NCBI GenBank assembly: GCA_031268395.1
Contig: JAIRXI010000363.1
Coordinates: forward strand, 1-9,745
Direction of reading: 5' to 3'
Length of the DNA stretch: 9,745 nucleotides
Source of the DNA: Tannerella sp.
GTDB taxonomy: Bacteria; Bacteroidota; Bacteroidia; Bacteroidales; Tannerellaceae
Made by a program: the position numbers and the translations under genes
The notes under the pieces: model-generated
The model's input: only the letters and a program-made list of their open reading frames with translations
Told to the model about the DNA's origin: nothing
Databases searched by the model: none
In this document: piece by piece, positions 1 through 6,556 of the stretch
Position numbering within the stretch: position 1 is the stretch's first letter
Layout of the letters: every line of letters begins with the position of its first letter

Positions 1-51
1 CATAATTCTGATATTTAAAAATATTGATAGCTGAAATTTTTTGCCGGCCAT
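1..51 (-). CDS. Possible 5' end of a divergent gene, cut by the window edge
   Basis: On the minus strand an ATG at 51-49 opens a frame with no stop for all 17 visible codons (MAGKKFQLSIFLNIRIM). It is preceded at a five-base distance by an AGGA Shine-Dalgarno-like stretch and, further upstream, by an exact TAnnTTTG box at 98-91. Start codon, ribosome site and promoter are therefore arranged as for a real gene transcribed away from rnr. The visible peptide starts with basic residues and continues hydrophobic, which could be the beginning of a membrane-anchored protein, but 17 residues are too few to name a family. The frame could also be chance in AT-rich DNA. Confidence 0.4.
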   Translation of the reverse strand, partial: MAGKKFQLSIFLNIRIM

Positions 52-90
52 ATTTATCCTTTCAACGACCCGAATCAAAAAATATGGTGG

Positions 91-98
91 CAAATGTA
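91..98 (-). promoter_or_regulatory. Bacteroidota-type -7 box for the leftward gene
   Basis: The minus strand reads TACATTTG, an exact match to the TAnnTTTG -7 consensus of the Bacteroidota primary sigma factor. A TTTG lies about 16 bases further upstream (minus strand, near 118-115), which is closer than the usual 19 or so. Transcription would start near 84 and run left into the ATG at 51, giving an untranslated leader of about 30 bases. The match and geometry are seen directly; activity is inferred. Confidence 0.45.
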
Positions 99-166
99 GC
101 TATTCTTTTTAGAACAAAAAAATATTTCGCGAAAAAAACAGCTTGATTATGTGCCTGTTAGAACAA

Positions 167-234
167 CGTCATTGTAAGGAACGAAGCAATCCAGGTCATT
201 CTTTCACTGGATTGCTTCCTTCGTCGCAATGACG
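167..234. repeat. Palindromic dispersed-type repeat (long imperfect hairpin)
   Basis: The left arm (167-194, beginning CGTCATTG and ending GAAGCAATCCAG) and the right arm (207-234, beginning CTGGATTGCTTC and ending CAATGACG) are reverse complements at 24 of 28 positions, around a 12-base loop. The tail GCAATGACGG-GCAC recurs at 253-266 as a direct repeat of 226-240. From memory, the motif GTCATTGCGA..GAAGCAATCC is a widespread intergenic repeat in many bacteria and often gives spurious translated fragments such as HCDEGSNP. A genome self-search would be needed to establish copy number here. Confidence 0.7.
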
Positions 235-336
235 GTGCACGGCGCGCGTCCTGCAATGACGGGCACAGGGATGAAGAACGACATTTTGAAAAGCGCTCCT
301 TTTTCCCGGATCCCCCTGTTTTCCCGAAAATTTTCG

Positions 337-344
337 TATATTTG
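337..344 (+). promoter_or_regulatory. Bacteroidota-type -7 box, candidate rnr promoter
   Basis: TATATTTG fits the TAnnTTTG consensus exactly. The expected -33 element is weak: only CTGTTTT is present about 16-19 bases upstream. Transcription would begin near 351 and leave a 5' leader of about 165 bases before the chosen rnr start. It is the only exact -7 match seen between the repeat and the gene. Confidence 0.45.
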
Positions 345-516
345 AGGCCAAATAAAACACGAGCTTGATGTATAAACGCCCGGCGACGTCCGCCCAACCG
401 GATTTTTTCCGCTTCTCCATTCGGATTTTTTCAATTTGCATGACCGTGCACTTTGCCGGGACAGGAGAGGGGCAGCCTGCCGGCGCCGGATCTTGTGGAA
501 TAACAGTAAAAACAGA

Positions 517-2706
517 ATGATGAAAGGAAAACGGAATACAGATCATGCGCCCCGGAAACAGGGCGGAAAAAGGAAACAGACCGGGAAGAAGAAACCGACC
601 GGCCGGGAACTGCTGGCGGAAGCCATCCTGAAGATATTTCAGCAGACGCCGAAAGTGATATACAATTACAGGCAGATGGCTAAACTGATCGGAGAAGAGA
701 CACAGGCCGGACGGCAGCAGGTGGCGGAAGTGCTGTATCTGCTGGCCGGGGAGTGCCTTGTGGTCGAACTGGAACCGGGACGTTTCCGCTACAACAGCCT
801 CGGCACCGTGGCCGCGGGCACGTTCCAGCGGCGCAGCAACGGGAAAAACTCGTTCCTCCCGGAAGACGGCGGCGAACCCGTCTTTGTGGCCGAACGCAAT
901 TCCCGCCACGCCATGGACGGCGACAGGGTGCGCGTCCAGCTTTTCGCACGGCGAAAGGGTACCACACCCGAAGCCGAAGTCGTCGACATCCTGGAACGCC
1001 GGAAAAGTACGTTTGTCGGCAAACTCCAGCTCTCGCGCGGCGTCGCCTTCCTGATTACCGAAGACAAAACCCTGTCCAACGACATTTTTATCCCCAAAGA
1101 GATGCTCAACGGCGGGAAAAACGGCGACAAGGCGGTGGTGCGCGTCGTCGAATGGCCCGAATCCGCCAAAAACCCGCTGGGCGAAGTCGTCCGCATCCTG
1201 GGCGTTGCCGGCCGGAACGACACCGAGATGCACGCAATCCTGGCAGAGTATGGCCTGCCCTGCGCCTTTCCCGGCGAGGTGGAGGAGGCGGCCGTATCCG
1301 TCTCCGGCGTCCTCGCGCCGGACGACGTGGCCGGACGCGAGGACTTCCGCGCGGTGACGACCTTCACCATCGACCCGCACGACGCCAAGGACTTCGACGA
1401 CGCCCTCTCGCTCCGCCGCGCGGCAAACGGGAACTGGGAAGTGGGCGTACACATTGCCGACGTCACACACTACGTGAAGTCCGGCAGCCTCCTGGACCGG
1501 GAGGCTTACGAACGCGCCACGTCCGTCTACCTCGTCGACCGCACCGTCCCGATGCTGCCCGAGCGCCTCTCCAACCTGCTCTGCTCGTTGCGCCCCGGCG
1601 AGGAAAAACTGTGTTTCTCCGTGATCCTCGAACTGGACGGCGCGGCAGCGATATGCGCTTCGCGGATTGTCCGGACCGTCATCCGCAGCGACCGGCGGTT
1701 CACCTACGAGGAGGCGCAGGCCGCGATCGAGACCGGCAGGGGCGACCTCGGCAACGAACTGCAGACGCTGAACCGCCTGGCGCAGCAGTTGCGGAAAGAA
1801 CGCCTTGAACACGGCGCCATCGATTTCGACCGCTACGAAGTGAAATTTGAACTCGACGCCGAAGGCAAACCCCTGCGGGTATATTATAAGGAATCGACGG
1901 ATGCGAACAGGCTGATCGAAGAGTTCATGCTGCTGGCCAACCGGACGGTGGCCGAGTATGTCGGACGGACGGCCGGCGGACGGAAAAAAAAGACGTTCGT
2001 CTACCGTATTCACGAAACGCCCAACCCGGAAAAACTGGAAAACTTCGCAACCTTCATCCGCCGTTTCGGGTATAAATTGAAAACCGGCGGGAGCAAAAGC
2101 GAAATCACACGCAGCATCAACCGGCTGCTGGACAGCGCCAGGGGCAAACCGGAAGAAAACCTGATCGAAACGCTGGCGGTGCGTTCGATGCAGAAGGCGC
2201 GCTACTCGACCGAAAACACCGGCCACTACGGACTGGCATTCTCTCACTACTCCCATTTCACCTCGCCCATCCGCCGCTATCCCGACATGATGGTGCACCG
2301 CCTGCTGGAACACTACCTCGCCGGCGGCGCCAGCGTCCCGAAGGAAAAGTGCGAAGAACAGTGCGACCACTGCTCGGAGATGGAACAGCTGGCGGCCAGC
2401 GCCGAACGCGCCTCCATCAAGTATAAGCAGGTGGAATTTATGAGCGAGCGGATCGGACGGATTTTCGACGGCGTCATTTCGGGTGTGACGGAATGGGGGC
2501 TGTATGTGGAACTGAACGAAAACAAGTGCGAAGGACTGGTCCCGGTGCGCGACCTGGACGACGATTTCTACGAGTTCGACGAAAAAAACTACGCCCTGAC
2601 CGGCCGGCGGCGCAAGCAGACATATCGCCTGGGCGACGCGGTCACGATCAAGGTCGTCCACGCCAACCTCGAACGGAAACAGCTGGACTTCACCATGGAG
2701 AGTTGA
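517..2706 (+). CDS. rnr: Ribonuclease R (RNB-family 3'-5' exoribonuclease)
   Basis: RNase R degrades structured RNA processively from the 3' end in the cytoplasm and acts in mRNA and rRNA quality control. The 729-residue product has a lysine-rich N-terminus (about 1-26), a winged-helix-like region (about 30-90), cold-shock/OB domains, the RNB catalytic domain and a C-terminal S1 domain (about 645-727). The RNB motif TIDPHDAKDFDD carries the four metal-binding aspartates D286, D292, D294 and D295. The signature GLAFSHYSHFTSPIRRYPD follows later in the domain. Length fits the family (about 700-800). I chose ATG 517 (next codon also ATG, 520) over the TTG at 436 because the protein then begins with the basic tail usual for these enzymes. 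There is no clear Shine-Dalgarno sequence, as is common in this phylum. A cysteine cluster C612-X3-C616-X2-C619 before the S1 domain is unusual. The gene is monocistronic and convergent with xerD. Confidence 0.95.
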   Translation: MMKGKRNTDHAPRKQGGKRKQTGKKKPTGRELLAEAILKIFQQTPKVIYNYRQMAKLIGEETQAGRQQVAEVLYLLAGECLVVELEPGRFRYNSLGTVAAGTFQRRSNGKNSFLPEDGGEPVFVAERNSRHAMDGDRVRVQLFARRKGTTPEAEVVDILERRKSTFVGKLQLSRGVAFLITEDKTLSNDIFIPKEMLNGGKNGDKAVVRVVEWPESAKNPLGEVVRILGVAGRNDTEMHAILAEYGLPCAFPGEVEEAAVSVSGVLAPDDVAGREDFRAVTTFTIDPHDAKDFDDALSLRRAANGNWEVGVHIADVTHYVKSGSLLDREAYERATSVYLVDRTVPMLPERLSNLLCSLRPGEEKLCFSVILELDGAAAICASRIVRTVIRSDRRFTYEEAQAAIETGRGDLGNELQTLNRLAQQLRKERLEHGAIDFDRYEVKFELDAEGKPLRVYYKESTDANRLIEEFMLLANRTVAEYVGRTAGGRKKKTFVYRIHETPNPEKLENFATFIRRFGYKLKTGGSKSEITRSINRLLDSARGKPEENLIETLAVRSMQKARYSTENTGHYGLAFSHYSHFTSPIRRYPDMMVHRLLEHYLAGGASVPKEKCEEQCDHCSEMEQLAASAERASIKYKQVEFMSERIGRIFDGVISGVTEWGLYVELNENKCEGLVPVRDLDDDFYEFDEKNYALTGRRRKQTYRLGDAVTIKVVHANLERKQLDFTMES

Positions 2707-2721
2707 GGGTCCGGCCTGCTT

Positions 2722-3624
2722 TCAGTCCCGATTCCTCGGATGATGCTGGAGGATTTCCATCCGCAGGGTTTCGCGGTCAAGGTGCGTGTACAGCTCCGTC
2801 GTCGTGATTTTTTCATGCCCGAGCATCATCTGGATGGCACGCAGGTTGGCGCCGCCTTTGAGCAGGTGGGTGGCAAAGGAATGGCGGAAGGTATGCGGAC
2901 TGACACACTTGTGAATCCCCGCGCGTTCGACGTATGTTTTGACGATCAGAAACACCATGACCCGCGTCAGCCCCCCGCCTCTACGGTTGAGAAAAAGCCT
3001 GTCTTCAAAACCTTTTTTCGCGACCATGCGTTTGCGGTCGGGCAGGTAATTCCCGATTTCCCGGAGCGCCGTCTGCGAAATCGGCACCAGCCGCTGTTTG
3101 TTCCCCTTGCCGGTGACCCGGATAAATTCTTCCTCAAAATAAATGTCCGAACAGGCAAGATTAATCAGCTCGGAAACGCGCAGTCCGCAACTGTACAGCA
3201 CCTCCAGCATGGCCCGGTTGCGCTGTCCCGTTTCGATGGAAAGGTCGATGAGGTCCAGTATTCGGTTGATTTCGTCCAGCGTCAGTATTTCCGGCAGCCT
3301 TCTCCCGATTCTGGGCGCTTCCAGCAGTTCCGTCGGGTCGCTGTCCATATAGTTTCCCCGCATCAGAAAGCGGAAAAACGACTTGACACTCGAAATGACG
3401 CGCGCCTGCGAACGGAACGAAATACCGCTGTCTTTCAACTGCGCCACAAACTCCTGCAGATCGGAATAGCTGATCGTGCGAATATCCTTTTCCGTCCCGT
3501 TTACGAAGCGGAACAGTTTCTTCAAGTCTCCGAGATAAGCCCCTGCGGTGTTGACCGACAAACCCTTTTCCAGGCGAAGGTATATCTCGTACTCGTCTAT
3601 AAATTCATTTTCGGTTTTCTCCAT
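2722..3624 (-). CDS. xerD: Tyrosine recombinase XerD/XerC family
   Basis: Site-specific tyrosine recombinase that resolves chromosome dimers at the dif site, normally together with a second Xer protein. The 300-residue length is standard. An N-terminal SAM-like DNA-binding domain (about 1-90) precedes the catalytic domain with all expected residues: R149 (YSCGLRVSEL), K173 (VTGKGNKQR), H244 and R247 (SPHTFRHSFATHLL), H270 (MLGHEKI) and the nucleophile Y279 (LYTHLD). Position immediately divergent from aroQ-pyk is the conserved Bacteroidales context for the housekeeping XerD, which argues against an integrase of a mobile element. The start at 3624 gives the family N-terminus (MEKTENEFIDEYEIYLRLEKG). 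The promoter is probably the box at 3708-3701. The stop codon lies 15 bp from that of rnr with no terminator between them, so the transcripts probably overlap. Confidence 0.93.
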   Translation of the reverse strand: MEKTENEFIDEYEIYLRLEKGLSVNTAGAYLGDLKKLFRFVNGTEKDIRTISYSDLQEFVAQLKDSGISFRSQARVISSVKSFFRFLMRGNYMDSDPTELLEAPRIGRRLPEILTLDEINRILDLIDLSIETGQRNRAMLEVLYSCGLRVSELINLACSDIYFEEEFIRVTGKGNKQRLVPISQTALREIGNYLPDRKRMVAKKGFEDRLFLNRRGGGLTRVMVFLIVKTYVERAGIHKCVSPHTFRHSFATHLLKGGANLRAIQMMLGHEKITTTELYTHLDRETLRMEILQHHPRNRD

Positions 3625-3652
3625 CCGGACACGAACTAAACAAAAAAAACAT

Positions 3653-3660
3653 TACTTTTG
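3653..3660 (+). promoter_or_regulatory. -7 box of the aroQ-pyk operon promoter
   Basis: TACTTTTG matches TAnnTTTG exactly and sits 69 bases before the aroQ ATG. Expected transcription start is near 3667, giving a leader of about 60 bases. No good -33 TTTG is visible at the normal distance. It is the left half of a perfect inverted repeat (ATTACTTTTG 3651-3660 / CAAAAGTAAT 3701-3710). Confidence 0.5.
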
Positions 3661-3700
3661 TGCAGGAAATCGGGAATATTCCTTTGTCTCCAAACGGGGG

Positions 3701-3708
3701 CAAAAGTA
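3701..3708 (-). promoter_or_regulatory. -7 box of the xerD promoter
   Basis: The minus strand reads TACTTTTG here, identical to the aroQ-side box. An ATTG on the same strand (3730-3727) lies 18 bases upstream as a reasonable -33 element, making this the better-formed promoter of the pair. Transcription would begin near 3694 and run left to the xerD ATG at 3624, giving a leader of about 70 bases. The start regions of the two divergent transcripts would then overlap by roughly 25-30 bases. Confidence 0.5.
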
Positions 3709-3728
3709 ATAATAAAGAGACAAACGCA

Positions 3729-4151
3729 ATGAAGAAAATTCAAATAATCAACGGCCCAAACCTGAATCTTCTGGGAATCAGAGAACCTTCCATCTACGGA
3801 AATACGCCCTTCGCGGCCTGGCTGGAAACGTTGAAAGCCGCCTATCCGCAATGCGGGATCGCCTGTTACCAGAGCAACCTGGAGGGCGAACTGATCAACA
3901 AGATACACGAAACGGGATTTACGTTCGACGGCATCATCCTGAACGCCGGCGCCTACACGCACACCTCCATCGCCCTGCACGACGCCATCAAGGCGGTGAC
4001 GGCGCCGGTCGTAGAAGTACACCTATCAAACGTGCATGCACGGGAACCCTTCCGGCATCATTCCTTCCTGGCCGCCGCCTGTAAGGGGGTGATTGCCGGG
4101 TTCGGCCTGGATTCCTACCGTCTCGCCCTGGAAGCCCTGATCGCCGGATAA
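3729..4151 (+). CDS. aroQ: 3-dehydroquinate dehydratase, type II
   Basis: Converts 3-dehydroquinate to 3-dehydroshikimate, the third step of the shikimate pathway, as a cytoplasmic dodecamer. The 140-residue length is typical. The N-terminal signature NGPNLNLLGIREPSIYG supplies the catalytic R18 and Y23. QSNLEGELI, NAGAYTHTSIALHDA (N72, H78) and EVHLSNVHAREPFRHHS (E96, H98, R105) build the rest of the active site. GVIAGFGLDSYRLAL closes the fold. The ATG at 3729 is preferred to the GTG at 3660, which would add 23 unconserved residues and overlap the promoter box. It is the first gene of an operon with pyk, 38 bp upstream of the pyk start. Confidence 0.96.
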   Translation: MKKIQIINGPNLNLLGIREPSIYGNTPFAAWLETLKAAYPQCGIACYQSNLEGELINKIHETGFTFDGIILNAGAYTHTSIALHDAIKAVTAPVVEVHLSNVHAREPFRHHSFLAAACKGVIAGFGLDSYRLALEALIAG

Positions 4152-4189
4152 CGGCCTGTCTTTTGCTGTTTTTTTTGATTCCATCACTT

Positions 4190-5641
4190 ATGCTGAAACA
4201 TACTAAAATTATTGCCACCATCTCCGACCAGCGCTGCGAGGTCGAATTTATCCATTCGCTCTACAGGGCGGGGATGAACGTGGTGCGGCTCAACACGGCC
4301 CACATGTCGCAGGACGGCTTGAGCCGGATCGTAAACAATACCCGTGCGGTGTCCGGGCGGATCGGTATCCTGATCGACACCAAAGGGCCTGAAATACGCA
4401 CGACGCAGACGGATGCGCCCATCGCCTTCAAGGCCGGGGAACGGGTAAAACTCGCGGGACATCCGGACGAAAAGACGACGCGCGACTGCATTTTCGTCTC
4501 TTACAAAACCATTGCGGACGACTTGAAGACGGGCAACGACATCCTGATCGACGACGGCGACCTGGAACTGAAAGTCGTGGAAAAACAGCCCGGCTACCTG
4601 CTCTGCGAAGCGCTGAACGATGCCGTGCTGGGCAGCCGCAAAAGCGTGAACGTCCCCGGCGTGCGGATCAACCTGCCGTCGCTGACGGAGAGAGACCGCG
4701 AAAATATCTGCTGGGCGATCGCGCACGACCTGGATTTCATCGCCCATTCCTTCGTGCGCAGCCGGCAGGATGTGCTGGACGTGCAGCGCCTGCTGGACGA
4801 GCATCACAGCCCGATAAAGATCATCGCCAAAATCGAGAACCAGGAAGGCGTGGACCGCATTGACGAAATACTCGAAGCCGCCTACGGCGTGATGGTCGCC
4901 CGTGGCGATCTGGGCATTGAAGTACCTGCCGAGCGGGTGCCGGACATCCAGCGCCTCCTCATCCGCAAATGCGTGGAAGCCAAGAAACCCGTGATTGTCG
5001 CCACGCAAATGCTCCATTCGATGATCGCGAATCCGCGTCCGACCCGCGCGGAAGTGACCGATGTGGCCAACGCCATCTACTACCGCACAGACGCGCTGAT
5101 GCTGAGCGGCGAAACGGCCTATGGCAAATATCCCGTCGAATCCGTACAGACCATGACGAAAATCATCCGCGAAACGGAACACTCCAAACTAAACGCCAAC
5201 GACATCCGCGTCCCGATTCAGGGCGACGATCTGGACGTGACGTCCTTCCTGGCAAAACAGGCCGTCAAGTCTTCCCGGCGGCTGAACGTGCGGGCGATCA
5301 TCACCGACTGTTTCACCGGCCGCACCGCCCGTTACCTGGCGGCGTTCCGCGGGACGGCCACGGTTTTTGCCATCTGCTACAGCGAGCAGGTCATGCGCAT
5401 GCTCTCGCTCTCCTACGGCGTCTGGGCCGTCTACCAGCCGTGGAACGAGAACAGGCGGGAATATTTTTACGACGCCCTGCACCGACTGATCGACAGCGGA
5501 CGGCTCACCCTGCGGGACAGGGTGGCTCACCTGAGCGGGAGCCGGGGCGCCGGCGGAGGCACGTCGTTTCTCGAAATCAATGAAGTCGGGATCGTGTTCA
5601 GCGCCGGAAAGGAATATCAGCTGCCGACATTCAACCACTGA
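4190..5641 (+). CDS. pyk: Pyruvate kinase
   Basis: Catalyses the last step of glycolysis, phosphoenolpyruvate plus ADP to pyruvate plus ATP, in the cytoplasm. The 483-residue protein begins MLKHTKIIATISDQRC, the usual start of Bacteroidales pyruvate kinases. For that reason the ATG at 4190 is chosen over the TTG at 4163. Visible motifs are the substrate/nucleotide site GMNVVRLNTAH (R33, N35), DTKGPEIRT (from D63), the active-site signature IIAKIENQEGVDRI with K214 and E216, MVARGDLGIEVP (D240), and NPRPTRAEVTDVANAI followed by SGETAYGKYPVE. The C-terminal domain (about 350-483) ends with SGSRGAGGGTSFLEI, a phosphate-loop-like region. The stop is 15 bp before the methyltransferase ATG, so the genes are probably cotranscribed from the aroQ promoter. 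A run of eight T just before the start is a curiosity, not a terminator. Confidence 0.96.
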   Translation: MLKHTKIIATISDQRCEVEFIHSLYRAGMNVVRLNTAHMSQDGLSRIVNNTRAVSGRIGILIDTKGPEIRTTQTDAPIAFKAGERVKLAGHPDEKTTRDCIFVSYKTIADDLKTGNDILIDDGDLELKVVEKQPGYLLCEALNDAVLGSRKSVNVPGVRINLPSLTERDRENICWAIAHDLDFIAHSFVRSRQDVLDVQRLLDEHHSPIKIIAKIENQEGVDRIDEILEAAYGVMVARGDLGIEVPAERVPDIQRLLIRKCVEAKKPVIVATQMLHSMIANPRPTRAEVTDVANAIYYRTDALMLSGETAYGKYPVESVQTMTKIIRETEHSKLNANDIRVPIQGDDLDVTSFLAKQAVKSSRRLNVRAIITDCFTGRTARYLAAFRGTATVFAICYSEQVMRMLSLSYGVWAVYQPWNENRREYFYDALHRLIDSGRLTLRDRVAHLSGSRGAGGGTSFLEINEVGIVFSAGKEYQLPTFNH

Positions 5642-5656
5642 AAATCCCGTGACAAC

Positions 5657-6301
5657 ATGACGCCGGAATCCCTGGAGGCATACATCCTGGAACATATCGA
5701 CAGGGAAGGGGAGCTGCTTGCCGCGCTGAACCGCGACGCACACGTGAAACTGCTGCGTCCGCGCATGATTGCCGGCCACCTGCAGGGACGACTGCTGAAA
5801 ATGTTCTGCCGGATGATCCGTCCGCAGCGCATACTGGAAATAGGCACCTACACGGCATACGCCACCCTCTGCATGGCGGAAGGCCTGCCGGACGGCGCGC
5901 TGATCCATACCGTCGAAGTGAACGACGAAATGGAACCCTTCCTCCGTCCCTACCTGGAGCAGTCGCCCGACAGGGAGAAAATCCGCGTACACTGGGGCGA
6001 CGTGGCGGACATCCTGCCCACGCTGGGCGAAACGTTCGACATGGTGTACATCGACGCCGACAAGCGGGCATACTGCGCCTATTACGAACTGGTATTCCCC
6101 CACGTCCGTCCGGGCGGGTTTATCCTGGCCGACAATACGCTGTGGTCGGGGAAGGTGGCGGAAAGGCACGTGCCGCCCTCCGACATGCATACGAAAGGCA
6201 TCCTGGAATTTAACGAAAAGGTCGGAAACGATCCGCGCGTGGAGAAGGTCATCATTCCCCTGCGCGACGGCCTGACGGTGATCTGCAAACTCCCCGCCTG
6301 A
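5657..6301 (+). CDS. SAM-dependent O-methyltransferase, COMT-like (Methyltransf_3 family)
   Basis: A 214-residue class I methyltransferase of the catechol/caffeoyl-CoA O-methyltransferase type. The SAM-binding motif I is ILEIGTYTAYA (59-69). The acidic end of beta-2 is HTVEVND, and GDVADILP (114-121) follows. The divalent-metal ligands of the family are present as D133 in YIDADK and D159/N160 in LADNTLWSGKV. The substrate is not readable from the sequence. Bacterial relatives include enzymes acting on small catechols and TrmR, which methylates 5-hydroxyuridine in tRNA, so a tRNA-modifying role is possible. The position directly after pyk is conserved in Bacteroidales. The start is 15 bp after the pyk stop, without a strong Shine-Dalgarno sequence. 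No good rho-independent terminator follows. Confidence 0.88.
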   Translation: MTPESLEAYILEHIDREGELLAALNRDAHVKLLRPRMIAGHLQGRLLKMFCRMIRPQRILEIGTYTAYATLCMAEGLPDGALIHTVEVNDEMEPFLRPYLEQSPDREKIRVHWGDVADILPTLGETFDMVYIDADKRAYCAYYELVFPHVRPGGFILADNTLWSGKVAERHVPPSDMHTKGILEFNEKVGNDPRVEKVIIPLRDGLTVICKLPA

Positions 6302-6387
6302 CTCCTTTGGGGAAAGAATCGTTGACTCCTTCAGTCTCCGTCTTCATTAAAAAAACGGAAATATCCTTTCCTTTCCGCGAAAAATGT

Positions 6388-6395
6388 TATCTTTA
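6388..6395 (+). promoter_or_regulatory. Candidate -7 box for the mgtE leader transcript
   Basis: TATCTTTA differs from TAnnTTTG only at the last base. A TTTC lies 17 bases upstream as a weak -33. Transcription near 6402 would produce a leader of about 155 bases that includes the upstream ORF and both alternative hairpins. A better -7 match, TAAATTTG at 6534-6541, would start transcription at or past the Shine-Dalgarno sequence, and is therefore less likely for mgtE. Confidence 0.35.
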
Positions 6396-6452
6396 CATCG
6401 TTTTTTTCAACATCATATCAAACAGGACAACTGGTAAAAAAATAAAAGCATT

Positions 6453-6497
6453 ATGGACGACATCCCATTAGACAGGCACAGGAAGCAGAAGTATTAA
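6453..6497 (+). CDS. Upstream leader peptide of mgtE (14 aa), putative
   Basis: ATG at 6453 opens a 14-codon frame, MDDIPLDRHRKQKY, ending at TAA 6495-6497, 59 bases before the mgtE ATG. It is preceded by an A-rich tract, the usual initiation context in Bacteroidota. The first half is acidic with a proline and the second half is strongly basic. From memory, this is the same charge layout as the enterobacterial MgtL leader of mgtA ([17 protein letters not shown]), in which acidic/proline-rich nascent chain destabilises ribosomes at low Mg2+. Its stop codon lies inside the left arm of the downstream hairpin. No homology is claimed. The short length means a chance ORF is possible, and the case rests on its position and the adjoining RNA structures. 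Confidence 0.45.
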   Translation: MDDIPLDRHRKQKY

Positions 6498-6536
6498 CCC
6501 CTCTGTAAAGAAGCTTGTATCTCTTTATGGAGTTAA
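6494..6536 (+). promoter_or_regulatory. Leader hairpin 1 (putative anti-sequestor) before mgtE
   Basis: TTAAC (6494-6498) pairs with GTTAA (6532-6536). After a CCC bulge (6499-6501), TCTGTAAAGA (6502-6511) pairs with TCTTTATGGA (6522-6531), with two G-U wobbles. The result is a 15-bp stem with a 10-base loop. The uORF stop codon (6495-6497) is in the left arm, so a terminating ribosome would prevent this stem from forming. The right arm is shared with the alternative hairpin that covers the mgtE ribosome site. No U-tract follows, so this is not an intrinsic terminator. Confidence 0.55.
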
Positions 6537-6551
6537 ATTTGTAAGGAGATA
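6518..6551 (+). promoter_or_regulatory. Leader hairpin 2: putative sequestor of the mgtE Shine-Dalgarno
   Basis: TATCTCTTTAT (6518-6528) pairs with GTAAGGAGATA (6541-6551) over 11 positions, including G-U wobbles at 6524/6545 and 6528/6541. The stem can extend inward through 6529-6531 / 6538-6540 with further wobbles. It buries the whole Shine-Dalgarno GGAG (6545-6548, eight bases before the ATG), which is an unusually strong ribosome site for this phylum. It is mutually exclusive with hairpin 1 because both use 6522-6531. Pairing is seen in the sequence; the switching role is inferred. Confidence 0.5.
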
Positions 6552-6556
6552 AAACA

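Larger units (their letters stand above)
52..516. other. Divergent intergenic region upstream of rnr
   Basis: This 465-bp stretch holds no convincing gene. Its first 100 bases are strongly AT-rich and carry the leftward promoter box. The middle contains a palindromic repeat (167-234) and a partial second copy of its tail (253-266). A rightward -7 box lies at 337-344, followed by about 165 bases of presumed rnr leader. A TTG at 436 would extend rnr by 27 codons, but the extension is arginine- and cysteine-rich and does not resemble an RNase R N-terminus. No tRNA or known riboswitch was recognised. Confidence 0.6.

Noticed and set aside
436..516. N-terminal extension of rnr from a TTG codon
   Set aside because: The 27 added residues are arginine- and cysteine-rich, unlike RNase R starts, and no ribosome site favours TTG. 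The double ATG at 517/520 gives a normal N-terminus.
196..2661. An 821-codon open frame antisense to rnr
   Set aside because: It lies opposite the clearly identified RNase R in a GC-rich gene, where codon bias removes antisense stops. Its translation is low in complexity and resembles no family. It also runs through the palindromic repeat.
2740..3639. A 299-codon plus-strand frame opposite xerD
   Set aside because: xerD has all catalytic residues on the minus strand; the opposite frame shows no domain and is a shadow.
4184..5182. Long antisense frames over pyk (also 5189-6190 over pyk and the methyltransferase)
   Set aside because: They mirror well-identified genes and their translations lack recognisable motifs.
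6337..6359. Terminator after the methyltransferase gene
   Set aside because: Only a 5-bp stem (TCCGT/ACGGA) is possible and no T-run follows. A nearby direct repeat TGACTCCTT (6299-6307, 6323-6331) also has no clear role.
6534..6541. TAAATTTG as the mgtE promoter
   Set aside because: The box fits the consensus, but transcription would start at or after the strong Shine-Dalgarno sequence (6545-6548). The nearest TTG element is only about 16 bases upstream.
6396..6556. M-box (ykoK) magnesium riboswitch
   Set aside because: The leader is AT-rich and I could not identify the conserved M-box core or a terminator; the uORF and two-hairpin arrangement explain it better.
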